A stretch of DNA of 45,083 bases from Chloroflexota bacterium (GCA_003670745.1 QWQR01000005.1:1-45083), one strand, 5' to 3'; shown: positions 19,385 to 31,017, numbered from the stretch's first letter. Translations and numbers: made by a program. The notes: generated by a model not told the origin, from the sequence alone.

Positions 19385-20424
19385 CGGATGCGCTCCCCTG
19401 CCGCCTTGCGCTTCGCCAGCGCGCTGATCACCTCGAGGGCGGCGCGGTTCGCGATCATCGCCGTCGACTCGGCCCAGTCATATGGAGGCGAGACCTCGAC
19501 GATATCCATTCCGGCGATCGGAACGCGCGAGGCGATCTGTCGCAACGCGCGCAGCAGCTCGCGGCTGAGCATGCCGCCCGGCTCCGGAGTGCCGGTACCT
19601 GGGGCAAGCCCAGGGTCAACCACATCAATGTCGAGACTGATCCAGATCGCGTCCGCTCCATCGAGCGCCTCGGCGATCGCGTCTTGGATCACCGCCTCAG
19701 AGCCGCGCTCTTCAATCTCGGTCATGAAGTGGCTACGCATCCCCTGCGCGCGCATCCATTCGAGCGTCTCGCCCGTGGGGAAGTAGCCACGAAGTCCAAC
19801 CTGCACAAAGTTCTTGCCGAGCACCGCACCAGATTCGATAAGGCGGCGCATCGGTGCGCCGTGGCTCGCGAGTGAGCCGTAGGCATCGGTCGCCGTGTCA
19901 GCGTGCGCGTCGAAGTGCAGGATGCCGATCGTCGATGGCCAACGAAGTCCGGCGATCGCCGTTGCGTTCGGCCACGTGATCGAATGGTCGCCGCCGAGAA
20001 CGATGGGGATCGCACCAGTCGATGCAACCTCGCGCACCTTTCGGTAGATCTCACCGTGGGCGTATTCAAGGCGACCAGGCACGACCGCCGCGTCACCCGC
20101 ATCAACTGCAACGAGCTCAACGAACGGATCGACGCCGAGTTGCAGGGAGTGAAGCCGTCCCGTCTGGTACTGCGCCTCACGGATCGCGCGGGGGCCGAAG
20201 CGCGTCCCAGGGCGGTGGGTTACGGCATCGTCGAACGGCGCGCCGACGATGGCGATGTCGGCCTTCATGCGCGCGATCTCCTTCGGATCTTCGATCCACG
20301 GGAGTTGCGCAAAGCTGACGGGCCCGACGTACGAGGGTCGATCGTTCGGATCGCGCGGCTCGCTTGGAGCGTCCCAGCCAAGCGCGGCAAGGGGCGCAGC
20401 GAAGGGGGGTTGCTGTGGGCTCAT
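19366..20424 (-). CDS. agmatinase-family ureohydrolase
   Basis: GGDHSITW, HFDAHADT, ISLDIDVVDPGLAPGTGTPEPGG Mn-binding motifs. Confidence 0.9.
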   Translation of the reverse strand: MSPQQPPFAAPLAALGWDAPSEPRDPNDRPSYVGPVSFAQLPWIEDPKEIARMKADIAIVGAPFDDAVTHRPGTRFGPRAIREAQYQTGRLHSLQLGVDPFVELVAVDAGDAAVVPGRLEYAHGEIYRKVREVASTGAIPIVLGGDHSITWPNATAIAGLRWPSTIGILHFDAHADTATDAYGSLASHGAPMRRLIESGAVLGKNFVQVGLRGYFPTGETLEWMRAQGMRSHFMTEIEERGSEAVIQDAIAEALDGADAIWISLDIDVVDPGLAPGTGTPEPGGMLSRELLRALRQIASRVPIAGMDIVEVSPPYDWAESTAMIANRAALEVISALAKRKAAGERIRWEAPR

Positions 20425-20526
20425 ATTCACACTCGTGCTACCTGCGCCGCCGGTTCGAGCCAACGTCCAGCGGGGCGCAGCGCCATCCTACCCTGCCGCC
20501 TCCGGTCGTGCGTGCCTTTATGCGCG

Positions 20527-21012
20527 CTAAACGCTCCCCTCGTCGGAGCGGCTGAGCGCCACCTCGGCGATCACCAGGAGCAGGGCTGCGATCGCGAGTC
20601 CCGTAAGGTTGCCGATCCCCGCGACGCGAAAGGCGACGTATCCGGCGACGAGCCCACCGAGGAGCGCGCTGCGACGCAGGGCGCGACGCCGACGGCCGCG
20701 CCACTGTCCTGGGTGACGGCGGTACGACTCGACGAGGAGTACCGGCGCAATCAGTAGTGCGGTCGTTGTGCCGAAGAGGAGCGCGGCGCCGAGTGACGCC
20801 GCAGTGTCGATACGTGGGTCGACGTTGAGTACCACGGCGCCGGAGGCGGCGATGCCGACGATGGCGAGCAGCGCTGCGACACGAATGAGTCGCTGATCTG
20901 CGTAGGGGATGCGTGGTGGCGGCTCATCATGGCTCGCACCGCGCCCTCGCGGCGCGCGAGGGGCTGGCGGCGGAATCGGCAGTGGCGCCGTTGGCGGATG
21001 GCGCAGGCTCAT
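20527..21012 (-). CDS. hypothetical membrane protein
   Basis: Several hydrophobic stretches; 4-nt overlap with the upstream helicase gene. Confidence 0.6.
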   Translation of the reverse strand: MSLRHPPTAPLPIPPPAPRAPRGRGASHDEPPPRIPYADQRLIRVAALLAIVGIAASGAVVLNVDPRIDTAASLGAALLFGTTTALLIAPVLLVESYRRHPGQWRGRRRRALRRSALLGGLVAGYVAFRVAGIGNLTGLAIAALLLVIAEVALSRSDEGSV

Positions 21013-24000
21013 GCTGGGCGCCCCGACGGCGCCTTCGACGCGGGGCAGATCTCGCGATAGTCGCAGTAGGTGCAGGTCATCACCGCAGGGGTTGGTTCGA
21101 TGTTCCCAGCGCCGATCCCTTCAGCGGCGACGAGGATCTTCTCGCGCGCGGCGGCGATCCGCTTCGGCTCGACGGGGACCGATACGTTGCGACCGCTATC
21201 GAGGAAGCGAAGGCTCACCTCGTCGGGGAGACGCCCCGTTGCAGCGCGCCAGGCGAGGGCGTAGATCTGCAGCTGCAGCGACTCGCGCGCGCGCTTCGTC
21301 GCCTTCTCTTCGTCATCGACTCCGCCGCTCTTGTAGTCGGTCACCGTCACCCACTCATCGTCACCAAGTGGCAACGTTTGCCGAACCAGATCGCCCTCGA
21401 TCTCAACTTCGGGGATCGGCCGGCTGCGCTCACCTGCAGCGAGCGGTCGCACATCGATGCGGTCCCACCGACCGCGCACGCGGTGACCGCCCACCTCAAA
21501 CGAGAACTCCTTCTCCACGTACGCCGGAGCGTGGCCAGTTGCGATCTCACCCTCACGGAATCGCGCGAGCGCCTCGCGCGCTGCGGTGAGGCGCGCCTCT
21601 TCGTGGGCACGGGAGATAAAGCCGATGCTCTGCCAGCTGCGCTCCAGGGTCGCCTCGAGCGTCTCCAGTGCTGGCGGTTGGCCGGCCATCTGACCGCGAT
21701 GGAACTCGGCGACGGCGATGTGCAGGGCGGAGCCGTAGATCGCCGCATGGTGCGGCGCGAGCGGGATGCGCAACCGCTGCTGATAGTGGTAGCGAAGTGG
21801 GCAGGCGAGGTAGGCATCGATCGCCGTGAAGCTGAGGGTGAGCGCCCCGCGCGCGGCGAGCGCATCGTCGCGTCCTGCGACTACTGGTACTGGTGGGGTG
21901 GTCACCTCGAGTGCGCCCACGGGGTCGCGCCCTTCGCCGATGGCGGGGAGCTCTTCAAGTTGCGTGCGGCCGAGGTCGAGCGCCTCAGCGACGAAGCGAC
22001 TCACCTTGCGCGGGCGAACGCCCCCAGTTGCGCGCTCTGCAGCGCTCAGGGTGATCGCCTCGCGTGCGCGCGTGAGCGCGACATAGGCGAGCCGCCGTTC
22101 TTCGCGCAGTGCCTCCTCGTCGAGCGCGCTCGGCGCATCGGCCGTACGCGGATCACGCGGCAGGATGTCGTCGGCGCCGCCAAGTTCAGCGGCGAGCGCA
22201 AGTCGCGCGGCACGACCTCGCGCCGGGAACCTCCCCTCGACGAGGTTTGCCGCGAAGACGATGGGGAACTCGAGCCCCTTCGCCTGGTGGATGGTGAGTA
22301 GCGCAACCGCGTCGAGATCCGGGTCTAGGTCAGCAGCCGACGGGTCGTCCCCCGCCTCGCCGAGCTCCTCGAGGTAGCGCACAAGGTACGGGGCGCGATC
22401 GAGCTCAAGGAGCCGGCTACGTGCCCGAACCACGTCGAAGAGTCGACCGATGTTGCGGATCTTCTCGTCGGACTCTGGGGTCGCGACGCGGGTTAACTCG
22501 GCCAACAGCCCGCTCTCACGCAGCCAGCGATAGAGCACCTCTCCGCTGCTCCGCTCAACACTCTCCGCCACGAGTAGTGCGAGACGCTCGAGCAGTGATG
22601 CGGTCGGGCGATTCGATTCTCCGGCGTGCTGCAGCGACTCGAGCAGCGAGCGGTGCTCGCGACGGGCGCGGCCAACGGCGGCGGCGAGGATCGCTGGCGG
22701 TACGCCGAAGCGCTGGTCGGCGGCGATTAAGAAGAGGGGGGCGGACGCGTCGGGGTCGGCGGCATGGCGAAGCCCTGCGAGCAGGAGGCGCACCTCGGGG
22801 CGGTCGTAGAGACCTGCGGCGCCGCTCGACCTCCAGGCGATCCCCGCCATGTTCAGGCTGCGGCCAATCTCCACCGTATCGACATTGGCACGCACCAACA
22901 CTGCATGCTCCTTCGCCTTGCGACCCGACGCGATCGAAGTCTTGATCTCCCCGGCGATCCAATCTGCCTCATCGCTGCTCGTACGGAATCGACGAAAGGC
23001 GACGGGCGGCGCATCTGCAGGCGAGCTCTCTGCGCTCAGCTCTTTAGGAATGCCAAGGCGTACCTCGAGTCGCTCTGGGTCGTTGTAGCGAATGAGGCGC
23101 CGCGCCGCGGCGAGGATTGGGGCGCTGCTCCGATAGTTCCGCGTGAGCACCACCTTCGCCGTGTCGGGGTAGCGGTCGACAAAAGAGAGGATGTTGCCGA
23201 TCGCCGCGCCGCGGAAGCGATAGATGGACTGGTCATCGTCGCCGACGACCGTAAGGTTGCGACGCCCCTGCGCGAGTAGGTCGACGAGCGCCCCCTGAAG
23301 TCGATTGGTGTCCTGATACTCGTCGACGAGGATCCAGCGGTGGCGCTCACGCACGCGTGCGGCCACGAGCGGATCGTCGCGGAGCAGCTCATAGGCGAGG
23401 AGGACCTGGTCGCCGAAGTCGAGCAACCCGAGCGTTGCCAAGAGGCGGCGGTAGGCGCGAAAGGCGGCGGCGAGTTCACCATGCTCGTCGCCAAGCTGCG
23501 CAAGCGCCGCAGCGTACGCGGCGAGATCGCCGTTACCAGAGGCTTCAGCCTCGGCTGCGGCGCCGCTCGCGCGCTGTCGTAGATCGGCGGCAAATGCGTC
23601 GATACGATCGGCGTCGACCGCCTCCTCCTTCGCTCGCGAAAAGTATCCGGCGATATCGCCAAGGAAACGTGTCGGATCTCCGAGCGGTAGGAAGCGCGCG
23701 AGGCCAAGATCGAAGAGGTGCTCGCGTAGCAGCAGCACCACCTCAGCGCGACCGAGCACCCGCAACTCTCCAGAGATGCCGAGTCGGTGTGCGTTCTCAC
23801 GCAACAGCTCGTCGCCCCAGGCGTGAAAGGTCTTGATCGGCGTCGTCGCGTAGCCGTACGGCACAAGCCGGTCGACGCGACTCTGCATCTCCTCCGCCGC
23901 GCGATCGGTGAAGGTGAGTGCAAGGATCTGCTCTGGGGCTGCGCGCTTCTCGGCGATGAGCCAAGCAACACGGCGCGTGATCACCTGAGTCTTTCCGGTG

Positions 24001-24191
24001 CCGGCACCAGCGACGACAAGGAGCGGCCCTTCGCCGTGCGTTACCGCCGCGTACTGCTCATCATTCAGGTCGCGGAGAAGATGGGCGATCCCTTCGTCGA
24101 ACGCTCGTGGTGCACGGACTGAGACGCCGGTCCACACGGGGATCTGGTCGATCCCCTCCCCCTCGCTGCGTCGCGTCGTCCCCTTGCTCAC
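21009..24191 (-). CDS. UvrD/PcrA-like superfamily 1 helicase fused to a C-terminal PD-(D/E)XK nuclease with Fe-S-type cysteines
   Basis: VVAGAGTGKTQVITRR, ILVDEYQDTN, VVGDDDQSIYRFRGA, TIHQAKGLEF; C-terminal CPLRYHY...VTDYKSGG...CTYCDYREICP. Confidence 0.93.
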   Translation of the reverse strand: MSKGTTRRSEGEGIDQIPVWTGVSVRAPRAFDEGIAHLLRDLNDEQYAAVTHGEGPLLVVAGAGTGKTQVITRRVAWLIAEKRAAPEQILALTFTDRAAEEMQSRVDRLVPYGYATTPIKTFHAWGDELLRENAHRLGISGELRVLGRAEVVLLLREHLFDLGLARFLPLGDPTRFLGDIAGYFSRAKEEAVDADRIDAFAADLRQRASGAAAEAEASGNGDLAAYAAALAQLGDEHGELAAAFRAYRRLLATLGLLDFGDQVLLAYELLRDDPLVAARVRERHRWILVDEYQDTNRLQGALVDLLAQGRRNLTVVGDDDQSIYRFRGAAIGNILSFVDRYPDTAKVVLTRNYRSSAPILAAARRLIRYNDPERLEVRLGIPKELSAESSPADAPPVAFRRFRTSSDEADWIAGEIKTSIASGRKAKEHAVLVRANVDTVEIGRSLNMAGIAWRSSGAAGLYDRPEVRLLLAGLRHAADPDASAPLFLIAADQRFGVPPAILAAAVGRARREHRSLLESLQHAGESNRPTASLLERLALLVAESVERSSGEVLYRWLRESGLLAELTRVATPESDEKIRNIGRLFDVVRARSRLLELDRAPYLVRYLEELGEAGDDPSAADLDPDLDAVALLTIHQAKGLEFPIVFAANLVEGRFPARGRAARLALAAELGGADDILPRDPRTADAPSALDEEALREERRLAYVALTRAREAITLSAAERATGGVRPRKVSRFVAEALDLGRTQLEELPAIGEGRDPVGALEVTTPPVPVVAGRDDALAARGALTLSFTAIDAYLACPLRYHYQQRLRIPLAPHHAAIYGSALHIAVAEFHRGQMAGQPPALETLEATLERSWQSIGFISRAHEEARLTAAREALARFREGEIATGHAPAYVEKEFSFEVGGHRVRGRWDRIDVRPLAAGERSRPIPEVEIEGDLVRQTLPLGDDEWVTVTDYKSGGVDDEEKATKRARESLQLQIYALAWRAATGRLPDEVSLRFLDSGRNVSVPVEPKRIAAAREKILVAAEGIGAGNIEPTPAVMTCTYCDYREICPASKAPSGRPA

Positions 24192-24691
24192 CGCGCTGCG
24201 CGGCGACTACGACGCTGTGGGAGTGCCGCGGCGACGGCCTGCTCCTCCTCGTCGCCCAAGAGCGTCTCCCCCTCACCCTCGGTGATGCGCTTCACGTACA
24301 TGCGCGTGCCGACGCGCGAGTGCAGTGAGGTGATCACCACGCCGCTCCCCGCATCGTCGAGCAGGGCGAGGGCGCTGCTCTGGCCGCCGCCAACATCTTC
24401 GAAGGCCTGGAAGTGGATGAGGCCGACGCGCCGAACGGCGGTGGCGGTGAGATCCTCGAGGCTGCTGATCCTTCGGTTCGACTCATCGACGCGCTTCTTC
24501 AGGTGCGCCGCGGCCGCCACGACGGCGGGAAGCGCGCGTCCTGCGGCGGCCCGATCCCCCTCTTCCTCAAGGGAGGCGAGGAGGCGCTGTACAGCGGTTG
24601 CCCGGCGCCACGCGACGAGCGCGGCGAGCAGGGCGACGAGCCCCGCGACTGAGGCGCTCACGGCGAGGATCTGCAGCGTCTGGCTCTCCAC
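24188..24691 (-). CDS. DUF4446-like protein
   Basis: N-terminal TM then VRRVGLIHFQAFEDVGGGQSSALALLDDAGSGVVITSLHSRVGTRMYVKRI. Confidence 0.75.
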   Translation of the reverse strand: MESQTLQILAVSASVAGLVALLAALVAWRRATAVQRLLASLEEEGDRAAAGRALPAVVAAAAHLKKRVDESNRRISSLEDLTATAVRRVGLIHFQAFEDVGGGQSSALALLDDAGSGVVITSLHSRVGTRMYVKRITEGEGETLLGDEEEQAVAAALPQRRSRRAAR

Positions 24692-24801
24692 GGCGCGATC
24701 CTACCAGCCCCGCTCTCAGCCCCGCAGCGCCTGGTTCCGCATCGGTCGGGTATCCTGCACGCACAGCGAGACGGCACATTGCCGCACCGAATGGAGGCAG
24801 C

Positions 24802-25128
24802 ATGGCGAAGCTCCAGAAGCGTTTCCGCCCCGACCAGCGTCCGAAGCAGTCAAAGGGCACAGCGCCACGACGCGGCCTCACCGCCGCCGAGGAGCAGGCG
24901 GCCGCGCAGTTCGAGGCGAGCCTCGCCGCGCCAACCGTGATCACTGCCACCGCTGCGCCGATCGGCAGCCGCGCCGCCGCAACCAAACGACTCTCGGCAG
25001 AGATTGCTGAGGAGCTTCCGGTGGTGCGCCGTGACCTTCGCAGGATCGGTCTCACCTACGGTGCGCTCCTCGCCCTCCTCGGCGCAATCTGGGTGGTCGC
25101 CACCAACGTCGGCATCATTCACTCCTGA
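24802..25128 (+). CDS. hypothetical small membrane protein
   Basis: 108-aa ORF with GGAGGC SD-like sequence; C-terminal TM (LTYGALLALLGAIWVVATNVGII). Confidence 0.6.
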   Translation: MAKLQKRFRPDQRPKQSKGTAPRRGLTAAEEQAAAQFEASLAAPTVITATAAPIGSRAAATKRLSAEIAEELPVVRRDLRRIGLTYGALLALLGAIWVVATNVGIIHS

Positions 25129-25134
25129 TTCGCC

Positions 25135-26058
25135 TTGGCGCGAATCGTCATCGCTGAGCGCGTCGCCTCTGAAGGTCTCGCCCTTCTCAGCGGCGCCGGA
25201 CACGAGCTGCTCGACCTGAGCGGCGCAACCCCCGAAGCGCTGCGTGAGGCGCTCGCGACAGCCGATGCGCTCGTGGTGCGCTCGCAGGTACGCGTTGACG
25301 CGGCGCTGATCGCCGCAGCACTGCACCTTCGCGTGATCGGTCGCGCTGGAGTCGGCACCGACAACATCGACGGGTCGGCCGCAGCAGCGCGCGAGATTAC
25401 CGTGGTGAATGCGCCCTCCGGCAACACGATCGCAGCGGCCGAACACACCATGGCGCTGCTGCTCGGCATCGCTCGCAACATTGCACCGGCCGATCGCTCA
25501 ATGCGCGATGGCGCATGGGAGCGAAAGGCGCTCCAGGGTTTTGAGTTGAGCGGCAAGAGCATCGGCATCGTCGGCTTCGGTCGTGTCGGTCGTGCCGTGG
25601 CGACTCGCGCCGCCGCCTTCGGCATGATCGCTCTCGCCCACGATCCGGTCGTCGGAGCGGCGGAGATCACCGCCGCCGGAGTAACGCCACTCACCCTCAA
25701 CGAACTCCTCGCTCGTGCCGACGTGGTGACCCTGCACGCCCCCGCCGCGCGTGGCGCAGCCCCGCTGATCGGTGCGCGCGAGATCGCGCTGATGCACCGC
25801 AACGCCGTGCTCATTAACGTCGCGCGCGGCGCGCTCGTCGAAGAGGCGGCCCTAGCTGCGGCGCTCGCCTCAGGTGCAATTGCAGGCGCAGCGATCGATG
25901 TCTTCACTAGCGAGCCGCCGGTCGGCTCACCGCTGCTCAGCGCGCCACACACGCTTCTCACACCGCACCTTGGGGCATCGACCGCGGAGGCGCAGGTCGC
26001 CGTTGCAGTGGAGATGGCCGAGCGGATGATCCTCGCGCTCAGCGAAACGAGAGGCTAG
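25135..26058 (+). CDS. D-2-hydroxyacid dehydrogenase (phosphoglycerate dehydrogenase-like, no ACT domain)
   Basis: GRAGVGTDNID, GIVGFGRVGRAVATRA, NVARGALVEEAALAAAL, TPHLGASTAEAQ. TTG start. Confidence 0.88.
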   Translation: MARIVIAERVASEGLALLSGAGHELLDLSGATPEALREALATADALVVRSQVRVDAALIAAALHLRVIGRAGVGTDNIDGSAAAAREITVVNAPSGNTIAAAEHTMALLLGIARNIAPADRSMRDGAWERKALQGFELSGKSIGIVGFGRVGRAVATRAAAFGMIALAHDPVVGAAEITAAGVTPLTLNELLARADVVTLHAPAARGAAPLIGAREIALMHRNAVLINVARGALVEEAALAAALASGAIAGAAIDVFTSEPPVGSPLLSAPHTLLTPHLGASTAEAQVAVAVEMAERMILALSETRG

Positions 26059-26348
26059 TCGCCACCGCTCTTTGGGGTGCTCGGCGCCTTTGGTGCAGCC
26101 GGAGCGCTCGGCGTGGAGCTAGGGCTCGACGTTGTGTCACCTGAAGATGATCCGCCCGACGGGCCGGAATCACCACGTCGGTCGAGCTTCGCCCAGCCGC
26201 TCCCCTTGAAGTGGATGCTCGTCGGCGCGTAGACGCGCTCAAAGCCGCCACCGCAACCCTCGTGCGTCGCAGGGCCCGGTGCATCGATCGCCAGCAAGAA
26301 CTCTTCAACGTGGCCACAGCGCTCGCAGCGAAAATCGTAGAACGGCAT
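26055..26348 (-). CDS. FmdB-family zinc-ribbon protein
   Basis: [17 protein letters not shown]...HEGCGGGFERVY with a Ser/Pro-rich tail. Confidence 0.85.
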   Translation of the reverse strand: MPFYDFRCERCGHVEEFLLAIDAPGPATHEGCGGGFERVYAPTSIHFKGSGWAKLDRRGDSGPSGGSSSGDTTSSPSSTPSAPAAPKAPSTPKSGGD

Positions 26349-29053
26349 CAGGCCGGATCACTCGTGAGGCGCGCGATCTCACCGCGCAACTCCTCAACGC
26401 GCTTTCGCGCGCCCGCAACGACCTTCTCGGGCGCCTTGTCGGTGAATGCAGGGTCGGCAAGTCGCGCCTCGGCCGCCGCGAGTTGCTCACGTGCTGCGGC
26501 AAGATCGCGCTCGCGCCGTGCGCGATCTGCGGCGAGCGTGGCAGGGTCGGCTTCGGGGAGATGCAGCCGCGCCGTGAGTGGCCCAGCAACGATGAGCGCT
26601 CCTGGGCGCGCGGCGAGTTCGCCGGTGGCGATGGTAAGTGGCCGCACGCGCGCGAGGCGGCCGATCGCATCGGCGAGATGTTCGCCGATCGGTGCCAACT
26701 CGTTCGGGGCTGCAACGTCGAGCGGGAGCCACGCGCCAGCCGCCGCCTTCATTGCGGTGCGTGCGGCGCGCACCTCGCGCACGAGATCGAGCCAACGGTC
26801 GATCGCGGCGGCGCTCGCCGCATCTGCTGGAGTTGCGAGAGAGGCGAGCGCCGGCCATGCGGCAATCGCGAGCAGCGGCGGGTCGTCTGCGCGGCGTGGG
26901 AGCGCCTCCCAGATCCCCTCAGAGATAAATGGAGCGATCGGATGGAGGAGGCGCAGTCGTGTATCGAGCGCGTCGACGAGCGCCCACCAGGTCGCCACGC
27001 GCTCCGCTGCAGGTCGCTCGTTGTCGCCGAGCGTCACCTTCGCAAGCTCAATCGCCTGGTCGCAGAAGTCGCTCCAGATCGCATCATGGACACGCTGCGC
27101 CGCCTCGGAGAAGGCGTAGCCACCAAGGGCGTGATCGACCTCGGCGACAGCGTTCGCGGTTCGGCCGGCGAGCCAGGCGCCGAACGCTCCGGCACCTGCC
27201 GTCGCTTCGGCGGCACTCGGCCGCTCGTCGTTCACTTCGGCGGGCCGCGACATGAGCACGTAGCGCGCAGCGTTCCAGAGCTTGTTCATGAAGTTGCGCG
27301 CCGCCTCAAGGCGCTCGTCGGAGAGGCGCTGATCGGCACCTGCGGCGGTCCCTGATACCAGGGCGAAGCGCAACGCATCGGCACCGATCTCGTCGATCAC
27401 CGAGAGCGGATCGACGACGTTCCCCTTCGTCTTCGACATCTTCTGCCCCTCGGGGTCGCGCACCATGCCGTGCAGGTAGATCGTCTCGAAAGGTGGCTCC
27501 CCCATCAGCTCAATGCCGAGCATCATCATGCGCGCGACCCAGAAGAAGAGGATGTCGTGGCCGGTCTCCATCACCTGTGACGGGTAGTAGCGCGCAAGGT
27601 CGGGGGTGCGATCGGGCCAGCCGAGGGTGCTGAACGGCCAGAGCCCCGAGCTGAACCAGGTGTCGAAGATGTCGGACTCTTGGGTGAGCTGATCGGCCTC
27701 AGCGCCACAGTCGGCGCAGCCTGTCGGCCCCTCGGCGCGATCGCTCACCGTGGTGTGCCCCGCGGGGCAGTACCAGGCGGGGATGCGATGCCCCCACCAG
27801 AGCTGTCGACTCACGTTCCAGTCGCGAATCTCGGTGAGCCAGTGCTCCCAGGTCTTCTCGAAGTGCGCGGGCACGATGCGCGTCTTCCCCTCACGCGTTG
27901 CGGCGAGCGCCTTCTCGGCGAGCGGCTTGGCGCGAATGAACCACTGCGTTCGGAGGCGCGGCTCAAGGATGTCGTTGCTGCGCTGGCAGCGGGCGGGGTT
28001 CGCCGTGTGCGGCTTCACCGAGACGAGCTGGCCGCGCTCTTCGAGTGCCGCGACGATCGCCTTGCGCGCGACGAAGCGATCCATGCCGGCGAATGGTGCA
28101 GGTGCATCGGCGACGATTCGTGCCGACTCGTCGAGGATCGTCGGCGCATCAAGGTTGTGGCGGAGCCCCGCCTCGCGATCGTTCGGATCGTGCGCCGGGG
28201 TGAGCTTTACGGCGCCGGTTCCGAACTCACGCTCGACGAAGTCATCGGCGACGATCGGAACGGCGCGCTCAACGAAGGGGACGACGACCCGCTTGCCGAT
28301 GAGCGCCGTGTAGCGCGGATCGTCGGGGTGTACCGCAACGCCCGTATCGCCGAGGAGCGTCTCTGGCCGCGTCGTGGCGACGACGACGCCGGAGTCGGGT
28401 GCACCATCCTCGAGCGGGTAACGAATCTCCCAGATGCTCCCCTGCTCTTCGACGGCGATCGACTCAAGGTCGGAGACGCTCGTCTTGCAGCCGGGGCACC
28501 AGTTCACCAGCGCTTCGGTGCGATAGGCGAGGCCGCGCTCGTACAGGGTGGCGAAGGCGGTGCGCACCGCGCGACTGGAGACCTCGTCCATGGTGAAGCG
28601 GGTACGGCTCCAATCTGCAGAGGCGCCGAGCCGCTTGAACTGTCCGAGGATCGTGCCGCGCGTCTCATCCATGAATCGCTCCATGCGCTCGAGGTAGCGC
28701 TCGCGACCGAGGCTCGCGCGGCTCTCCCCCTCGACGGCGATGATCTTGTCGAGCACGAACTGCGCGGCGATTGAGGCGTGGTCGACCCCTGGAAGCCAGA
28801 GCGTTGGGCGCCCCTGCATGCGCGCGCGTCGCGCGAGCAGATCCTCAAGGGTGACGAAGAGCGCATGGCCAACGTGCAGGCCGCCGGTGACGTTTGGCGG
28901 CGGCATGATGATCGTGTACGGCGGAAGGTCGGCGCGACCCGCCGAGTCGCTCCCGTCGGGCGCACCGAAGTCGCTTGCCGCCCAGCGCGCGGCGACGCTC
29001 GATTCGATCTCGGCCGGACTGTAGGAGGGGCCGAGCTCGCGCGCGGCGCTCAC
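26348..29053 (-). CDS. valS: valyl-tRNA synthetase
   Basis: [35 protein letters not shown]-terminal coiled coil. Confidence 0.96.
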   Translation of the reverse strand: MSAARELGPSYSPAEIESSVAARWAASDFGAPDGSDSAGRADLPPYTIIMPPPNVTGGLHVGHALFVTLEDLLARRARMQGRPTLWLPGVDHASIAAQFVLDKIIAVEGESRASLGRERYLERMERFMDETRGTILGQFKRLGASADWSRTRFTMDEVSSRAVRTAFATLYERGLAYRTEALVNWCPGCKTSVSDLESIAVEEQGSIWEIRYPLEDGAPDSGVVVATTRPETLLGDTGVAVHPDDPRYTALIGKRVVVPFVERAVPIVADDFVEREFGTGAVKLTPAHDPNDREAGLRHNLDAPTILDESARIVADAPAPFAGMDRFVARKAIVAALEERGQLVSVKPHTANPARCQRSNDILEPRLRTQWFIRAKPLAEKALAATREGKTRIVPAHFEKTWEHWLTEIRDWNVSRQLWWGHRIPAWYCPAGHTTVSDRAEGPTGCADCGAEADQLTQESDIFDTWFSSGLWPFSTLGWPDRTPDLARYYPSQVMETGHDILFFWVARMMMLGIELMGEPPFETIYLHGMVRDPEGQKMSKTKGNVVDPLSVIDEIGADALRFALVSGTAAGADQRLSDERLEAARNFMNKLWNAARYVLMSRPAEVNDERPSAAEATAGAGAFGAWLAGRTANAVAEVDHALGGYAFSEAAQRVHDAIWSDFCDQAIELAKVTLGDNERPAAERVATWWALVDALDTRLRLLHPIAPFISEGIWEALPRRADDPPLLAIAAWPALASLATPADAASAAAIDRWLDLVREVRAARTAMKAAAGAWLPLDVAAPNELAPIGEHLADAIGRLARVRPLTIATGELAARPGALIVAGPLTARLHLPEADPATLAADRARRERDLAAAREQLAAAEARLADPAFTDKAPEKVVAGARKRVEELRGEIARLTSDPA

Positions 29054-30405
29054 GCCGACGCGCGGGGGGCCGCCCCGCGTACACGTACCGCGCGACGCGG
29101 CCCGCTGCTACTCGTCGCCTTATCACTCGTCACCTGCGACGCGGAGAGGAGGAGCGGCGCCGCCCCCTCGCGAATCGTCTCTTCGGTGATCGTGCAGCGG
29201 CGCACATCTGGACGGTCAGGAATGTCGTACATGGTGGCGAGGAGCGACTCTTCGAGGATCGCGCGAAGGGCGCGCGCGCCGGTCTTGCGCTCGAGCGCGC
29301 GCTCGGCGGCGGCGCGCAGCGCGCCAGGGGTGAAGCTCAACTCCACGCCGTGCAGCTCAAAGAGGCGCTGATACTGCTTTACGAGCGCGTTCTTCGGCTC
29401 AACCAAGATCGTCACCAGATCGTCGAGGGTGAGCGGCTCTAGGTCGACGATCATCGGCAGGCGACCGATGAATTCGGGGATCAGCCCGTACTTGAGTAAG
29501 TCATCGGGCATTAGCTGCTCGAGCACACGATTCCCCGCCTCGGCGCTCGGCCCCTCTGCGCCGAAGCCGATCCCGCGGCGACCGACGCGGTCGGCGACGA
29601 TCTTCTCGAGCCCCTCGAAGGCGCCGCCGCAGATGAAGAGGATGTTCGTGGTGTCGATCTGCAGGTACTCCTGGTGTGGGTGCTTTCGCCCACCCTGCGG
29701 CGGAACGTTGGCAACGGTCCCCTCGAGGATCTTGAGCAACGCCTGCTGCACCCCCTCCCCCGACACGTCGCGAGTGATCGACGGGTTCTCCGCCTTGCGC
29801 GTGATCTTGTCGATCTCGTCGATGTAGATGATCCCGCGCTGCGCGCGCTCGATGTCGCCATCGGCAGACTGGATCAGGCGCAGCAGGATGTTCTCGACAT
29901 CCTCTCCAACGTAGCCAGCCTCAGTAAGGCTCGTTGCGTCGGCGATACAGAAGGGAACGTCGAGGAGGCGTGCAAGTGTCTGCGCCAGGAGCGTCTTCCC
30001 GGATCCGGTGGGGCCAACGAGCAATACGTTCGACTTCGCAATCTCAACGCCGTCCTTTGACGCCTCGATGCCGATGCGCTGGTAGTGGTTGTGCACCGCC
30101 ACGGCGAGCGTGCGCTTCGCCCGCTCCTGGCTAACGACATGCTCGTTCAGTGCGGTGTGGATCGCCCGCGGCGTCGGGACCGGCTCGTCGCCGCGCGCTG
30201 AACTTCGACTGCGCTGCGCGGGCTCAACGGCGATCTCAGCGCAAAGGGCGACGCACTCGTCGCAGATGTAGACGCCCTGGCCGGCGATCAGCTTGCGTAC
30301 CTGCTCCTGCGTCTTGCGGCAGAACGAGCAGCGATACGAGCCGGCTGGACCCTTCGGTCCGCGTCCCCTGCCACCGCCCGCGCCGAAGGTCACGTCGCCG
30401 CTCAC
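29050..30405 (-). CDS. clpX: ATP-dependent Clp protease ATP-binding subunit ClpX
   Basis: Zinc domain [17 protein letters not shown]...[39 protein letters not shown]. Confidence 0.97.
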   Translation of the reverse strand: MSGDVTFGAGGGRGRGPKGPAGSYRCSFCRKTQEQVRKLIAGQGVYICDECVALCAEIAVEPAQRSRSSARGDEPVPTPRAIHTALNEHVVSQERAKRTLAVAVHNHYQRIGIEASKDGVEIAKSNVLLVGPTGSGKTLLAQTLARLLDVPFCIADATSLTEAGYVGEDVENILLRLIQSADGDIERAQRGIIYIDEIDKITRKAENPSITRDVSGEGVQQALLKILEGTVANVPPQGGRKHPHQEYLQIDTTNILFICGGAFEGLEKIVADRVGRRGIGFGAEGPSAEAGNRVLEQLMPDDLLKYGLIPEFIGRLPMIVDLEPLTLDDLVTILVEPKNALVKQYQRLFELHGVELSFTPGALRAAAERALERKTGARALRAILEESLLATMYDIPDRPDVRRCTITEETIREGAAPLLLSASQVTSDKATSSSGPRRAVRVRGAAPRASA

Positions 30406-30414
30406 GCGCGCCGC

Positions 30415-31017
30415 CTACTTCTTCTTGGGTGGAACGATCGCGGGAAGCTTGTAGACCTCGTCGATGATCCCGTACGCCACCGCCTCCTCAGGAGAGAGGA
30501 AGAGGTCACGATCCGTGTCCTTCACGATCTTCTCCATCGGCTGGCCGGTGTGCGCGGCGAGCAGCTCCTGGGTAGTGCGCACCAGCTGCTCCATCTCCTT
30601 CACCTGAATGAACACATCGGGGGTGTTGCCGCGGAAGCCGCCCGACCCCTGGTGGATCATGATCCGGCTGTGCGGCAGAGCGAAGCGACGCCCTGGTGCT
30701 CCAGCGGCGAGGAGTACGGCGCCCATCGACATGGCGATTCCGGTGCAGATCGTGCTCACCGGTGCGCGCACGTATTGCATCGTGTCGTAGATGGCGAGCC
30801 CAGCGGTAATCACGCCACCCGGTGAGTTGATGTACAGGAAGATCTCCTTCTCGGGATCCTCGGCGTCGAGGAAGAGGAGCTGGGCGATGATCAGGTTTGC
30901 AACGTCGTCTTCGACCGCGGCGCCAAGGAAGATGATGCGCTCCTTGAGGAGGCGCGACCAGATGTCGTACGCGCGCTCGCCGCGACTCGATGTCTCGATC
31001 ACCATCGGAACCATCAT
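30415..31017 (-). CDS. clpP: ATP-dependent Clp protease proteolytic subunit ClpP
   Basis: [60 protein letters not shown]. Confidence 0.97.
   Translation of the reverse strand: MMVPMVIETSSRGERAYDIWSRLLKERIIFLGAAVEDDVANLIIAQLLFLDAEDPEKEIFLYINSPGGVITAGLAIYDTMQYVRAPVSTICTGIAMSMGAVLLAAGAPGRRFALPHSRIMIHQGSGGFRGNTPDVFIQVKEMEQLVRTTQELLAAHTGQPMEKIVKDTDRDLFLSPEEAVAYGIIDEVYKLPAIVPPKKK

Noticed and set aside
20913-22301. 462-aa plus-strand ORF
   Set aside because: Antisense to the helicase-nuclease gene, which has unmistakable motifs. Long antisense ORFs are expected in high-GC codon usage.
27680-28774. 364-aa plus-strand ORF
   Set aside because: Lies antisense within valS; GC-driven spurious frame.
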